NCBI RefSeq assembly: GCF_913055165.1
Contig: NZ_CAJXJS010000003.1
Span: 59,091-123,090, forward strand
DNA length: 64,000 nt
DNA from: an uncultured Devosia sp.
GTDB taxonomy: Bacteria > Pseudomonadota > Alphaproteobacteria > Rhizobiales > Devosiaceae
Reading direction: 5' to 3'
This document shows, one piece after another, positions 1-7,885 of the stretch. The notes below the pieces were generated by a model, which was not told where the DNA came from, did no database searches, and worked only from the letters and a program-made list of their open reading frames with translations. The first letter of the stretch is position 1. Each line of letters opens with the position of its first letter. A program made the translations under genes and the position numbers.

Positions 1-823
1 GCTGCCAGGCCATGAGGCCGGCCGCCACCAGCGACAGCGCCGCAAAGATCACCCCGCCACCGGCCATGATTGCGGCCACGTTCCAGAGCAGGAACGCGCC
101 GGCATAGAGCACCGCGACAGCCGGGCGGACATTGTCGCCGAACAGGCGTGCGGTGGATTTGACGCCGACCAGGGCATCGTCCTCGATATCCTGCAGCGCA
201 TAGATGGTGTCGTAGCCGATGACCCAGAGGATGGTGCCGGCATAGAGTACCACCGGCGCCCAGCCCAGGCTTCCGGTCTGGCTCGACCAGCCCACCAGCG
301 CGCCATAGGAAAAGGCCAGCCCGAGGAACAGCTGCGGCCACCAGGTGATCCGCTTCATGAACGGGTAAATCGCCACCAGCACCAGCGAGGCTATGGCGGC
401 GTAAACCGTGAAGCGGTTGAACTGGAACAGGATTGCCGAGGCCAGCAGCGCCTGGGCGATGAGGAAATAGAAGGCTTCGCGGGTCGTCACCTGGCCGGAG
501 GGAATGGGCCGCGACCGGGTGCGGGCGACCTGCATGTCGATGTCGCGGTCGACAATGTCGTTAAAGGTGCAACCCGCCCCGCGCATCAGGATGGCGCCGA
601 GGAACATCAGGATCGCCGCCCACCAGCCAAAGCCGAATGCGGGCTGGGCCACCGCCGCGAGGCCAATGCCCCAGGCGCAGGGCCAGAACAGCAGGTAGAA
701 CCCGATAGGCCGATCCCAGCGCGCCAGGCGCCCATAGGGTTTGACCGGCCCGGGCGCATAGCGATCGAGCCAGTTATCCTTTTGCGCATCGGCGACGGTG
801 CCGGTGGGGTTTGTGGTGTTCAT
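1..823 (-). CDS. ubiA: 4-hydroxybenzoate polyprenyltransferase UbiA (3' end cut by the window)
   Basis: Translating leftward from an ATG at 821-823 gives an open frame to the window edge, about 273 codons, so the C-terminus is missing. The product is a polytopic inner-membrane prenyltransferase that attaches the polyprenyl tail to 4-hydroxybenzoate in ubiquinone synthesis. Both aspartate-rich motifs that bind Mg-prenyl diphosphate are visible: NDIVDRDID in the first half and YALQDIEDD in the second, separated by hydrophobic helices. The start MNTTNPTG leads into a soluble segment and then the first helix (FYLLFWPCAWGIGL). It is divergent from rsmE across about 150 bases. Family assignment is secure; the size of the missing part is unknown. 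Confidence 0.95.
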   Translation of the reverse strand, partial: MNTTNPTGTVADAQKDNWLDRYAPGPVKPYGRLARWDRPIGFYLLFWPCAWGIGLAAVAQPAFGFGWWAAILMFLGAILMRGAGCTFNDIVDRDIDMQVARTRSRPIPSGQVTTREAFYFLIAQALLASAILFQFNRFTVYAAIASLVLVAIYPFMKRITWWPQLFLGLAFSYGALVGWSSQTGSLGWAPVVLYAGTILWVIGYDTIYALQDIEDDALVGVKSTARLFGDNVRPAVAVLYAGAFLLWNVAAIMAGGGVIFAALSLVAAGLMAWQ

Positions 824-883
824 GCGAGCGGGCCTTGGCTTTGGTCGCGCAATTCATAACGGTCCGGCGCGCGACGCACCACC

Positions 884-923
884 CCAGCCTCAACCCCTCC
901 CCATCCAGGGTGGGGGTTGCTGG
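884..923. repeat. Intergenic inverted repeat between ubiA and rsmE
   Basis: The arms CCAGC..CAACCCC and GGGGGTTGCTGG flank a short GC-rich centre, giving a strong hairpin on either strand. It lies between two divergent genes, so a terminator role is unlikely. It looks like an interspersed palindromic repeat, though no exact copy was found elsewhere in the window. Confidence 0.5.
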
Positions 924-971
924 TCTGACCACAACAACTATGTTGGGCTCGCAATCAACCAGCGACCGCCC

Positions 972-1721
972 ATGCCCCGCAGCCACGCCCAGCTCCCCCG
1001 CCTGTTTGTCGAACCCGATCTCGCCGCCGGGGCACAGCTGGCCCTCAACAAGGACCAATCCCTCTACCTCGCCGCAGTCCTGCGCAAGGCGGTCGGTGAC
1101 GAGGTGGTGTTGTTCAATGGCCGCGACGGCGCCTGGCTCTGCCGGCTGACCAGCGATTCGAAAAAATCGGTGACGCTGGAAACGGTCGAGCAGATCGCCC
1201 CGCAAACCCCGCCTTCCGATCTCTGGTACGGTTTTGCCCCGCTCAAATCCGAGCGGCTGGACTATGTGGTCCAGAAGGCGGTCGAGATGGGCGTGGGCAT
1301 CATCCAGCCGGTCATCACCCAGTTCACCCAGAACCATCGGCTCAAGCCGGAGCGTCTCAGCGCCAATGCCATCGAGGCGGCCGAACAATGCGAGGTGCTC
1401 ACTGTTCCCGAGGTGGCGCCCGAAATCACCCTGGACCGGCTGCTGGACACCTGGCCGAACGAGCACAAAGACCGCGTGCTGCTGTTCGCCGACGAAAGCG
1501 AGGCCTCGTCCTCGCCGGTCCATGCCCTGGAACAGTTGCGCGGCCAGCGCATTGGCCTGCTTATCGGGCCCGAGGGCGGATTTTCCGACAGCGAGCGGGA
1601 AAAACTGCGCGCCCTGCCCTTCGTCCGGCCGATCAGCCTGGGCCCCAGAATCCTGCGCGCCGACACCGCGGCGGTGGCGGCGCTCGCCGTCATTCAGGCG
1701 ACCATCGGTGATTGGCGATAA
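972..1721 (+). CDS. rsmE: 16S rRNA m3U1498 methyltransferase RsmE
   Basis: The 249-residue SPOUT-class enzyme methylates N3 of U1498 of 16S rRNA in the assembled 30S subunit, using SAM. The C-terminal knot signature LLIGPEGGFSDSE and the later LGPRILRADTA are both present. The N-terminal PUA-like part begins with RLFVEPDL, as in the family. The frame is open further upstream, but the ATG at 972 gives the usual N-terminus, and the extra 58 codons would run through the inverted repeat at 884-923. gshA follows 71 bases downstream on the same strand. Confidence 0.95.
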   Translation: MPRSHAQLPRLFVEPDLAAGAQLALNKDQSLYLAAVLRKAVGDEVVLFNGRDGAWLCRLTSDSKKSVTLETVEQIAPQTPPSDLWYGFAPLKSERLDYVVQKAVEMGVGIIQPVITQFTQNHRLKPERLSANAIEAAEQCEVLTVPEVAPEITLDRLLDTWPNEHKDRVLLFADESEASSSPVHALEQLRGQRIGLLIGPEGGFSDSEREKLRALPFVRPISLGPRILRADTAAVAALAVIQATIGDWR

Positions 1722-1792
1722 AAGGCGATTGCTTTCCGCCTTGCTCTCGCTATGTTCGCGCCCCAGTCTAAACCCTCAACAATGAGGACCAC

Positions 1793-3163
1793 ATGGCCGG
1801 CGTCGATCCCCTCTCGCCCCAGATCGAATCGCGAGCAGACCTGATCGAGGCGATGGAACGCGGCGCCAAGCCGGCGGATCAGTGGCGCATCGGCACCGAA
1901 CACGAAAAGCATGTGTTTCACACCAATCCGCTGCGCCCCGTTGCCTATGAGGGCGAACAGGGCATCCGGGCGCTGCTGGACGGCATCGAGAAGGAAACCG
2001 GCTGGCATCCCTTCTATGATGGCGACCATCCCATCGGCCTCAGGAATAACGAGATCGCGGGCGGCATTTCGCTCGAACCAGGCGGCCAGTTCGAGCTTTC
2101 CGGCTCGCCGATGGCCGATCTGCATGGCACGGCGACCGAGCTTGCCGAACATATGCGGGTCGCCAAGAAGGTCGCAGCCCCGCTCGACATTCACTTTCTC
2201 GGCCTGGGCGTCACCCCGCTCTGGGCGGTGGAGGAAATCGCCTCCATGCCCAAGTCGCGCTATGCGATCATGACCAGATATATGGGCGAAACCGGCACGC
2301 TGGGCACATCGATGATGTATCGCTCGGCCACGGTGCAGACCAATCTCGATTTTTCCAGCGAAGTGGACATGGTCAGGAAGCTGCGCGTGTCCCTGGCTCT
2401 GCAACCGGTAGCGACGGCCTTGTTCGCCAATTCGCCTTTCGCCAATGGCCGGGAGACCGGCTATCTCAGCTACCGCAGCGAGATCTGGCGCAATACGGAC
2501 GACAATCGCACCGGCATGCTGCCTTTCGTGTTCGAACCCGGCTTCGGCTTCGAGCGCTATGCCGATTATGCGCTGGACGTGCCGATGTATTTCGTCATCC
2601 GCGACAAGAAATACATCAACGTGGCCGGCGAGAGCTTTCGTGACTTCCTCGATGGCCGCCTGCCGCAATTGCCGGGCGAGAAGCCGACCATCAAGGATTG
2701 GGAGGATCACCTCTCGACCCTTTTCCCGGAAGTGCGCCTCAAGCAGTTCCTCGAAATGCGCGGCGCCGACATGGGCGACCAGGCCCATGTCGTGGCACTC
2801 TCCGCCTTCTGGACGGGCCTGCTCTATGACGAAATTTCGCTCGAAGGCGCCTGGGAGCTGATCCGCAACTGGACCGACGAGGACCGCGAGCATCTGCGCC
2901 GCGAAGTGCCCCGCCTCGGCCTCGATACGCCGTTTGACCGCTCATCGATCTTCGACATTGCCGCCCAGGCCGTCGGCATTGCCGAAGCCGGTCTGGTTCG
3001 TCGCAACCGGCTCAATGGGTCCGGCCAGGACGAAACCATCTATCTCGCCCCGCTCGAGGAAACCATCCGCACCGGCAAGGCCCCGGCCCAACGTTGGCTC
3101 GACAAGTTCCATGGCGAATGGAATGGCGACCTGACCCCGATCTTCACGGAAGCCGAGCTTTAG
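1793..3163 (+). CDS. gshA: Glutamate-cysteine ligase (GCS2 family)
   Basis: This 456-residue ATP-dependent ligase makes gamma-glutamylcysteine, the first and limiting step of glutathione synthesis, in the cytosol. It belongs to the GCS2 (plant and alphaproteobacterial) type. Recognisable blocks are WRIGTEHEKHVF near the N-terminus, GGQFELSGSP around residue 100, and MYRSATVQTNLDF around residue 180. The start is supported by GAGG seven bases before the ATG. Length is normal for the type. No glutathione synthetase gene lies in the window. Confidence 0.95.
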   Translation: MAGVDPLSPQIESRADLIEAMERGAKPADQWRIGTEHEKHVFHTNPLRPVAYEGEQGIRALLDGIEKETGWHPFYDGDHPIGLRNNEIAGGISLEPGGQFELSGSPMADLHGTATELAEHMRVAKKVAAPLDIHFLGLGVTPLWAVEEIASMPKSRYAIMTRYMGETGTLGTSMMYRSATVQTNLDFSSEVDMVRKLRVSLALQPVATALFANSPFANGRETGYLSYRSEIWRNTDDNRTGMLPFVFEPGFGFERYADYALDVPMYFVIRDKKYINVAGESFRDFLDGRLPQLPGEKPTIKDWEDHLSTLFPEVRLKQFLEMRGADMGDQAHVVALSAFWTGLLYDEISLEGAWELIRNWTDEDREHLRREVPRLGLDTPFDRSSIFDIAAQAVGIAEAGLVRRNRLNGSGQDETIYLAPLEETIRTGKAPAQRWLDKFHGEWNGDLTPIFTEAEL

Positions 3164-3210
3164 GGGGCGCCCTGCGACTGAGGTTGGAGCCTACGACCTA
3201 ACACTCTTCA

Positions 3211-3230
3211 CCTCTCCCTTGGGGGAGGGG
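3211..3230. repeat. Intergenic palindrome CCTCTCCC/GGGAGGGG
   Basis: A short stem (CCTCTCCC, loop, GGGAGGGG with one wobble pair) lies between gshA and purD. It resembles the core of the palindrome translated inside cobN at 34652-34706 and is therefore probably a member of a dispersed repeat family. It could also act as a weak terminator after gshA. Confidence 0.4.
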
Positions 3231-3323
3231 TCGACCCACAGGGCCCGGCGATAACCTGCACCTTCCCCTTGCCTCTCTTCGCCGTCTCGTGCATCACGCC
3301 CGCAAACGGCACGGAGGCACGAC

Positions 3324-4595
3324 ATGCGCGTATTGGTCATTGGTTCGGGCGGGCGCGAACATGCATTGGCCTGGAAGATTGCGCAGTCGCCGCTGGTCGA
3401 AGCGCTGTTCGTGGCGCCGGGCAATGGCGGGACCGAGGGTCTGGCCACCAACCTCAGCATCGACATCACCGACCATGCCGCCGTGATCGCTGCGGCACAA
3501 GAGCACGCCATCGACTTCGTCGTCGTCGGCCCCGATGCACAGGTGGTGGCCGGGCTGGGCGATGATGTCCGCGCCGCCGGCATCACCTGTTTCTGTCCCT
3601 CCAAAGCGGCTGGTCAGCTCGAAGGCTCGAAAAGCTTCACCAAGGCGCTGTGCGACCAATTCGATATCCCGACCGCCGCCTATGGCCGCTTCGAGGACGA
3701 GGCATCGGCCCTGGCCTATCTTTATACGCAGGGCGCGCCCATCGTGATCAAGGCCGATGGCCTGGCTGCCGGCAAGGGCGTCACCGTCGCGATGAGTGTC
3801 GAAGAGGCGGAAGCCGCCATCATCGACTGCTTTGCCGGCGCTTTCGGACAATCTGGCGCCTCCGTGGTGATCGAGGAGTTCATGGAGGGCGAGGAAGTCA
3901 GCCTCTTCGTGCTCACCGATGGCGAAGCGATCCTGCCGCTGACCACGGCCCAGGATCACAAGCGCGCCTTCGATGGTGACCAGGGTCCCAATACCGGCGG
4001 CATGGGCGCCTATTCCCCTGCTCCGGTGATGAGCAAGGCCATTTATGACGAGACCATGGCCCGCATCATCGAGCCGACCGTGCGTGGCATGGCTCAGCGC
4101 GGCACGCCCTATGCCGGAGTGCTCTATGCCGGGCTGATGCTGACCGAGGACGGCCCGAAGCTCGTCGAATACAATGCCCGCTTCGGCGATCCGGAATGCC
4201 AGGTGATGATGATGCGCATGGAGAGCGATATCGTGCCCCTGCTCCACGCGGTGGCCACTGGAAGCCTGGCCGGGCATGAGGTGGCCTGGAAGGACGCCTA
4301 TGCGCTGACCGTCATCATGGCGACCAAGGGCTATCCGGGCGCCTATGGCAAGGGCAGCGAGATCGGCGGCGTCGACGGGCTCGATAGCGATACGCTGACT
4401 GTGTTCCACGCCGGAACGAAGCGCGAGGGCGGGCGTTTACTGGCTAATGGCGGGCGCGTGCTCAATGTTACCGCGCTCGGGGCATCGGTCAGCGAGGCAC
4501 AGGAACGTGCTTACAGAGGCGTGGACGCAATTGTTTGGCCAGAAGGCTTCTGCCGGCGCGACATCGGCTGGCGCGAAATCGCCCGCGAAAGCTGA
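3324..4595 (+). CDS. purD: Phosphoribosylamine-glycine ligase PurD (GAR synthetase)
   Basis: The 423-residue ATP-grasp enzyme joins glycine to phosphoribosylamine in step two of purine synthesis. The N-terminus MRVLVIGSGGREHALAWK is diagnostic. The ATP-grasp core carries KADGLAAGKGV around residue 145, DHKRAFDGDQGPNTGGMG around residue 212 and EYNARFGDPECQ around residue 280. The C-terminus ends in the usual WPEGFCRRDIGWR. A GGAGG box sits seven bases before the ATG. The patatin-like gene follows after 142 bases. Confidence 0.97.
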   Translation: MRVLVIGSGGREHALAWKIAQSPLVEALFVAPGNGGTEGLATNLSIDITDHAAVIAAAQEHAIDFVVVGPDAQVVAGLGDDVRAAGITCFCPSKAAGQLEGSKSFTKALCDQFDIPTAAYGRFEDEASALAYLYTQGAPIVIKADGLAAGKGVTVAMSVEEAEAAIIDCFAGAFGQSGASVVIEEFMEGEEVSLFVLTDGEAILPLTTAQDHKRAFDGDQGPNTGGMGAYSPAPVMSKAIYDETMARIIEPTVRGMAQRGTPYAGVLYAGLMLTEDGPKLVEYNARFGDPECQVMMMRMESDIVPLLHAVATGSLAGHEVAWKDAYALTVIMATKGYPGAYGKGSEIGGVDGLDSDTLTVFHAGTKREGGRLLANGGRVLNVTALGASVSEAQERAYRGVDAIVWPEGFCRRDIGWREIARES

Positions 4596-4737
4596 ACCAT
4601 TCTTCAATCTAAAGACGCTAAGCTACCTTCGGACCGTCTTTGACGCAGGCCCGCCCGAACGCCCGCTGACGCCACTGCAAAGGCGTGGGCTCGCCCTGGC
4701 GGACAAGCTGCGCAGGAGGGGTGCGGAGCGTGCCAGG

Positions 4738-5619
4738 ATGAACACGAGCGGCTTACCGAGAATTGGCGTCGCCTTGGGCGGTGGTTCGGCGCGCGGGCTG
4801 ACCCACATCCCCTATATCGAGGCCATGGACGAACTCGGCCTCAAGCCAGCGGTGATATCCGGCACCTCGATCGGCGCCCTCATCGGGTCGGGCTGGGCCG
4901 CCGGCATGACCGGCCAGGAATTGCGCGAACACTCCTTCGAAGTGCTGGGCACGCTGCGCACCATCGCCAGCCGCCTCTGGGCCACCCAGATCCGTGGCCT
5001 GGGGGGCCTTCTCAAGAACGGCATTTCCATGCAGATCGAGGCGACCAATGTGGTCGATGCCTTCCTGCCCGAGAATTTCCCGCTGGAATTCAAGGACCTC
5101 AAGGTGCCGCTCTATGTGGTGGCCACCGATTTCCAGTCCTGGCACCAGGTGGTGTTCAATTCGGGCCTGCTGCGCCCTGCCATTTCCGGTTCGCTGGCGA
5201 TCCCAAGCTTCTTCAAGCCGGTGGTCTATAACAACCATCTTCTGGTCGATGGTGGCGTGGTCAATCCGCTGCCGCTCGATCAGGCCGATATCGGCACCGA
5301 TTTCCTGATCGGCATCGATGTTGCCGGCGACCCTTCGGCCAACCTGACCAAGACCGACCACAAGGCCATCGACATCTGGTTCGGCTCGGCCCAGATCATG
5401 ATGCATTCCCTGACCGCACACATGATGGCGGCCTATCCGCCCGATATCTATATCCGCCCGCGCGTCTCCCATATCGGCGCCATGGAGTTCTGGCGGGTGC
5501 GGGAAATCATCGCCCATGCCGATGCGGAAAAAGACCGCTTCAAACGCATGCTGGCGCACAAGATCGAAGCCTATATCCAGAACCAGATCGAACCGATCGA
5601 CTCCAACCCCAACGACTGA
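4738..5619 (+). CDS. Patatin-like phospholipase (RssA-type)
   Basis: The 293-residue protein has all catalytic marks of the patatin fold: oxyanion-hole GGGSARG near the N-terminus, nucleophile serine in GTSIG, and the dyad aspartate in DGG. Such enzymes hydrolyse acyl esters of lipids; the substrate cannot be read from sequence. The frame is open back into purD, but the ATG at 4738 follows GGAG at nine bases and starts just before the hydrolase domain, so I prefer it. No signal peptide or membrane segment is visible, so it is probably cytoplasmic or peripheral. It converges with the oxidoreductase gene, leaving two bases between stops. Confidence 0.85.
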   Translation: MNTSGLPRIGVALGGGSARGLTHIPYIEAMDELGLKPAVISGTSIGALIGSGWAAGMTGQELREHSFEVLGTLRTIASRLWATQIRGLGGLLKNGISMQIEATNVVDAFLPENFPLEFKDLKVPLYVVATDFQSWHQVVFNSGLLRPAISGSLAIPSFFKPVVYNNHLLVDGGVVNPLPLDQADIGTDFLIGIDVAGDPSANLTKTDHKAIDIWFGSAQIMMHSLTAHMMAAYPPDIYIRPRVSHIGAMEFWRVREIIAHADAEKDRFKRMLAHKIEAYIQNQIEPIDSNPND

Positions 5620-5621
5620 CC

Positions 5622-6593
5622 CTACTGAGCGACCTGCACCACGACACTGCCCCGCTTGCGGCCGGTATCGGCCTGGGCGTGGGCGGCGGGCATGTCGGCC
5701 CAGTCGTAGATCTGATCGATAGGCGGCCGATAGTGCGCTGAAGCCGCCAGGCGACCCAGCTCGACAATATCCTCCAGCCGCTCGTCGGCGGGCCCGGCGA
5801 TCATCCGTTTGCCTTCCGGCCCCTTGCGCAGGCTGCCCAGCATTTCCTTCATGGCCCCGGCAATGGCGAGATAGCGGCCATTGGGCCTGAGCAGCTTCTG
5901 CGCCGTGGCAAAATCCATCGCCCCGACCGTATCGGCGATGACGTCGAAGCGCTCGGCCAGCCCGCTCACATCCGTGCTGTGGTAATCAATCACCGTGTCG
6001 GCGCCGAGAGACCGGACCAGATCGAGATTGCCCGCGCTCGTGGTCGCGGTGATCTCAGCGCCCTTGAGCTTGCCCAGTTGCACCATGGCCGAGCCAACGG
6101 CCCCCGATCCGCCGAGCACCAGCATGGATTGGCCGGCCTCGACGCCCCCCCGGCGCAGATAGGTCAGCGCCGTGCTGCCGCCAAAGCACAGCGCCGCGGC
6201 GGTCTGCATGTCGACACCTTGGGGGATGACTGCCACCGGGCCGTCTTGCTTGAGCACGACATATTCGGCATGCGCGCCCATCTTGCCGCCGGGAAAGGCA
6301 TAGACCGCCTCGCCGGGCGAGAACTTGGTCACTCCCTGCCCAATGGCCTCGACCACGCCGGCGAGTTCCGTGCCCAGAATGGGCTGGCGCGGACGGTTCC
6401 AGCCCAGCGCCAGGCGCCCCAGCGTCTTCATGCCCGGCGGAAAATCGCAGGCGCGGATGCGGCGGTCTCCTGAATTGACCGTAGTGGCATGCACCTTGAC
6501 CAGGATTTCTCCGGGCTTAGGAACGGGCTTGGGCGCCTCTTCCAGGCGCAGCACTTCAGGACCGCCATAGCGGCGGGCAAACCAGGCTTTCAT
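5622..6593 (-). CDS. Zinc-independent medium-chain NAD(P)-dependent oxidoreductase (quinone oxidoreductase-like)
   Basis: The 323-residue MDR-superfamily protein has an N-terminal GroES-like half (GGPEVLRLEEAPKP; GTELAGVVEAIG) and a Rossmann half with VLGGSGAVGSAMVQLGK, the NADPH-binding loop. The structural-zinc cysteines of alcohol dehydrogenases are absent, pointing to the quinone-oxidoreductase or enoyl-reductase-like branch. The physiological substrate is unknown. It starts at an ATG at 6591-6593 and lies 18 bases downstream of the XRE regulator, so it may be co-transcribed with the membrane-protein/XRE pair. Confidence 0.85.
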   Translation of the reverse strand: MKAWFARRYGGPEVLRLEEAPKPVPKPGEILVKVHATTVNSGDRRIRACDFPPGMKTLGRLALGWNRPRQPILGTELAGVVEAIGQGVTKFSPGEAVYAFPGGKMGAHAEYVVLKQDGPVAVIPQGVDMQTAAALCFGGSTALTYLRRGGVEAGQSMLVLGGSGAVGSAMVQLGKLKGAEITATTSAGNLDLVRSLGADTVIDYHSTDVSGLAERFDVIADTVGAMDFATAQKLLRPNGRYLAIAGAMKEMLGSLRKGPEGKRMIAGPADERLEDIVELGRLAASAHYRPPIDQIYDWADMPAAHAQADTGRKRGSVVVQVAQ

Positions 6594-6611
6594 GTCATCG
6601 CTCCTTTGGAC

Positions 6612-6845
6612 CTAGGGGCCCTTTTTGGCGCCGGCCTTCCACTGGAAGACCTCGCCGATCTCGACCCCGAAGACCTCCGCGATGCGGAAGGCGGCTTCGA
6701 GCGAGGGGGAATATTTGTTCTGCTCGATGGCAGCGACGGTCTGGCGCGTCATGCCGATGGCGTCAGCCAATTGCTGCTGGGTCATCTCGCCATGGTCAAA
6801 GCGCAGGCGGCGGATGGTGTTGGTGATGGGAGGCGGCGGAGGCAT
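6612..6845 (-). CDS. Small XRE-family helix-turn-helix regulator
   Basis: This 77-residue protein is almost entirely a Cro/C1-type HTH domain: MTQQQLADAIGMTRQTVAAI is the helix-turn-helix, followed by EQNKYSPSLEAAFRIAEVFG. Its ATG overlaps the stop codon of the upstream membrane-protein gene (TGATG), so the two are translationally coupled; a GTG one codon earlier is also possible. Pairs of a small XRE protein and a four-helix membrane protein are a recurrent bacterial arrangement. It may bind the inverted repeat at 7364-7381 upstream of the pair (inference). Confidence 0.88.
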   Translation of the reverse strand: MPPPPPITNTIRRLRFDHGEMTQQQLADAIGMTRQTVAAIEQNKYSPSLEAAFRIAEVFGVEIGEVFQWKAGAKKGP

Positions 6846-7309
6846 CACGCATACCGCCGATATTGCACGATCACGATGATATCGCGCACCAGCGCTGCCA
6901 CCGCCGTGGCGAACAGCACCAGATTGACCAGCATGATGGCCGTGGCGCCGGCCGGGTCCGCCGCGAAATCGGCGCGGGCAATATCGGTAACAGCCTTGCT
7001 CAACAGGACGATTGCGACCAACGCCACCTCGAGCAGCGCCAGGCCGAAACGATTGGAGACCGCCTCGATCTGCGTTTCAAGCTCGTCTGCCGGCGGGTCG
7101 AAATCCTGCCTGCCCAGCCATGCGGCCAACAGGCTGGCGGGCAGCATGATGACGACCGCGATGCCGAAGCACCAGAGGAAGCGCCAGAACAGGACGTCGC
7201 CATCCAGATTGCGGACGGCGAAGTCCGTCCACACGCTCCAGAAATACCAGCCGAAGATCACCAGCGCCGTCAGCACCGAGATCCAGGCCACCTTTTCACG
7301 CATCGTCAT
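6845..7309 (-). CDS. Four-helix integral membrane protein coupled to an XRE regulator
   Basis: The 154-residue product has four hydrophobic segments: roughly residues 8-26 (ISVLTALVIFGWYFWSVW), 43-65, 91-108 and 120-143. It has no recognised catalytic motif. The ATG at 7309 follows GAGG at six bases; an in-frame TTG four codons earlier is less likely. Its stop overlaps the start of the HTH gene. Architecture and pairing resemble small XRE/membrane-protein modules, but I cannot assign a named family with certainty. Confidence 0.75.
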   Translation of the reverse strand: MTMREKVAWISVLTALVIFGWYFWSVWTDFAVRNLDGDVLFWRFLWCFGIAVVIMLPASLLAAWLGRQDFDPPADELETQIEAVSNRFGLALLEVALVAIVLLSKAVTDIARADFAADPAGATAIMLVNLVLFATAVAALVRDIIVIVQYRRYA

Positions 7310-7340
7310 GACGAGCCTCAATGGTAAGTTTGATTGCCCT

Positions 7341-7381
7341 CATATCGATCATTTCAAACATTGTGTCAAGGATTTTTGACA
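7341..7381 (-). promoter_or_regulatory. Promoter and candidate operator of the membrane-protein/XRE pair
   Basis: On the minus strand, TTGACA (7369-7364), a 17-base spacer and GATATG (7346-7341) form a good vegetative promoter. The -35 box is one arm of an inverted repeat TGTCAA-N6-TTGACA at 7364-7381, a natural place for the encoded XRE protein to block RNA polymerase. The promoter and repeat are visible; autoregulation is inference. Confidence 0.6.
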
Positions 7382-7426
7382 TGGTGTGATATGGACCGAA
7401 CATACCGGACGTCGGCCGGGCGGCTC

Positions 7427-7885
7427 TCAGTCCCGCAGCTTGCGGAAGAAATCGCGCAGCATCGCCTCGGCGCGGCCAGCCGAGAGGCCGCCAATCACCT
7501 CGGGCCGATGGTGGCAGGTGGGCTGCTCAAACAGGCGGATGCCGTTTTCCACCGCCCCGGCCTTGATGTCCTCGGCCGCGAAATAGACCCGCCGCAGGCG
7601 CGCATGGGCGATGGCCCCGGCGCACATGGCGCAGGGTTCGAGCGTCACATAGAGGTCGCAGCCATCCAGCCGGCCGGTGCCGCGCACGGACAGCGCCTTG
7701 CGGATGGCCAGCAATTCGGCATGGGCAGTGGGGTCCCTGAGCGCCTGCATGCGGTTGCGTTCGGCGGCCAGCACTGTCCCACCCTCCACGATCACCGCAC
7801 CGACAGGTGCTTCGCCATGCTGCACGGCCTCTTCGGCCAGGGCCAGGGCCAGGTCCATCGGCTTGGCGCCGGTCGCATCGCTCAC
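7427..7885 (-). CDS. tadA: tRNA(adenine34) deaminase TadA
   Basis: The 152-residue zinc deaminase converts A34 to inosine in tRNA-Arg(ACG), which is essential for decoding CGN codons. The zinc ligands and catalytic Glu are in THAELLAIRKA (HAE) and the PCAMCAGA block. Length is normal. The start is a GTG overlapping the TGA of the upstream alpha/beta-hydrolase gene by four bases (GTGA), indicating translational coupling. Other deaminase-fold proteins such as guanine deaminase are less likely because of the DPTAHAE context. Confidence 0.93.
   Translation of the reverse strand: MSDATGAKPMDLALALAEEAVQHGEAPVGAVIVEGGTVLAAERNRMQALRDPTAHAELLAIRKALSVRGTGRLDGCDLYVTLEPCAMCAGAIAHARLRRVYFAAEDIKAGAVENGIRLFEQPTCHHRPEVIGGLSAGRAEAMLRDFFRKLRD

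Noticed and set aside
4447..4737. Longer start for the patatin gene
   Set aside because: It would overlap the last 149 bases of purD and adds residues outside the patatin domain; ATG 4738 has a better-placed ribosome-binding site.
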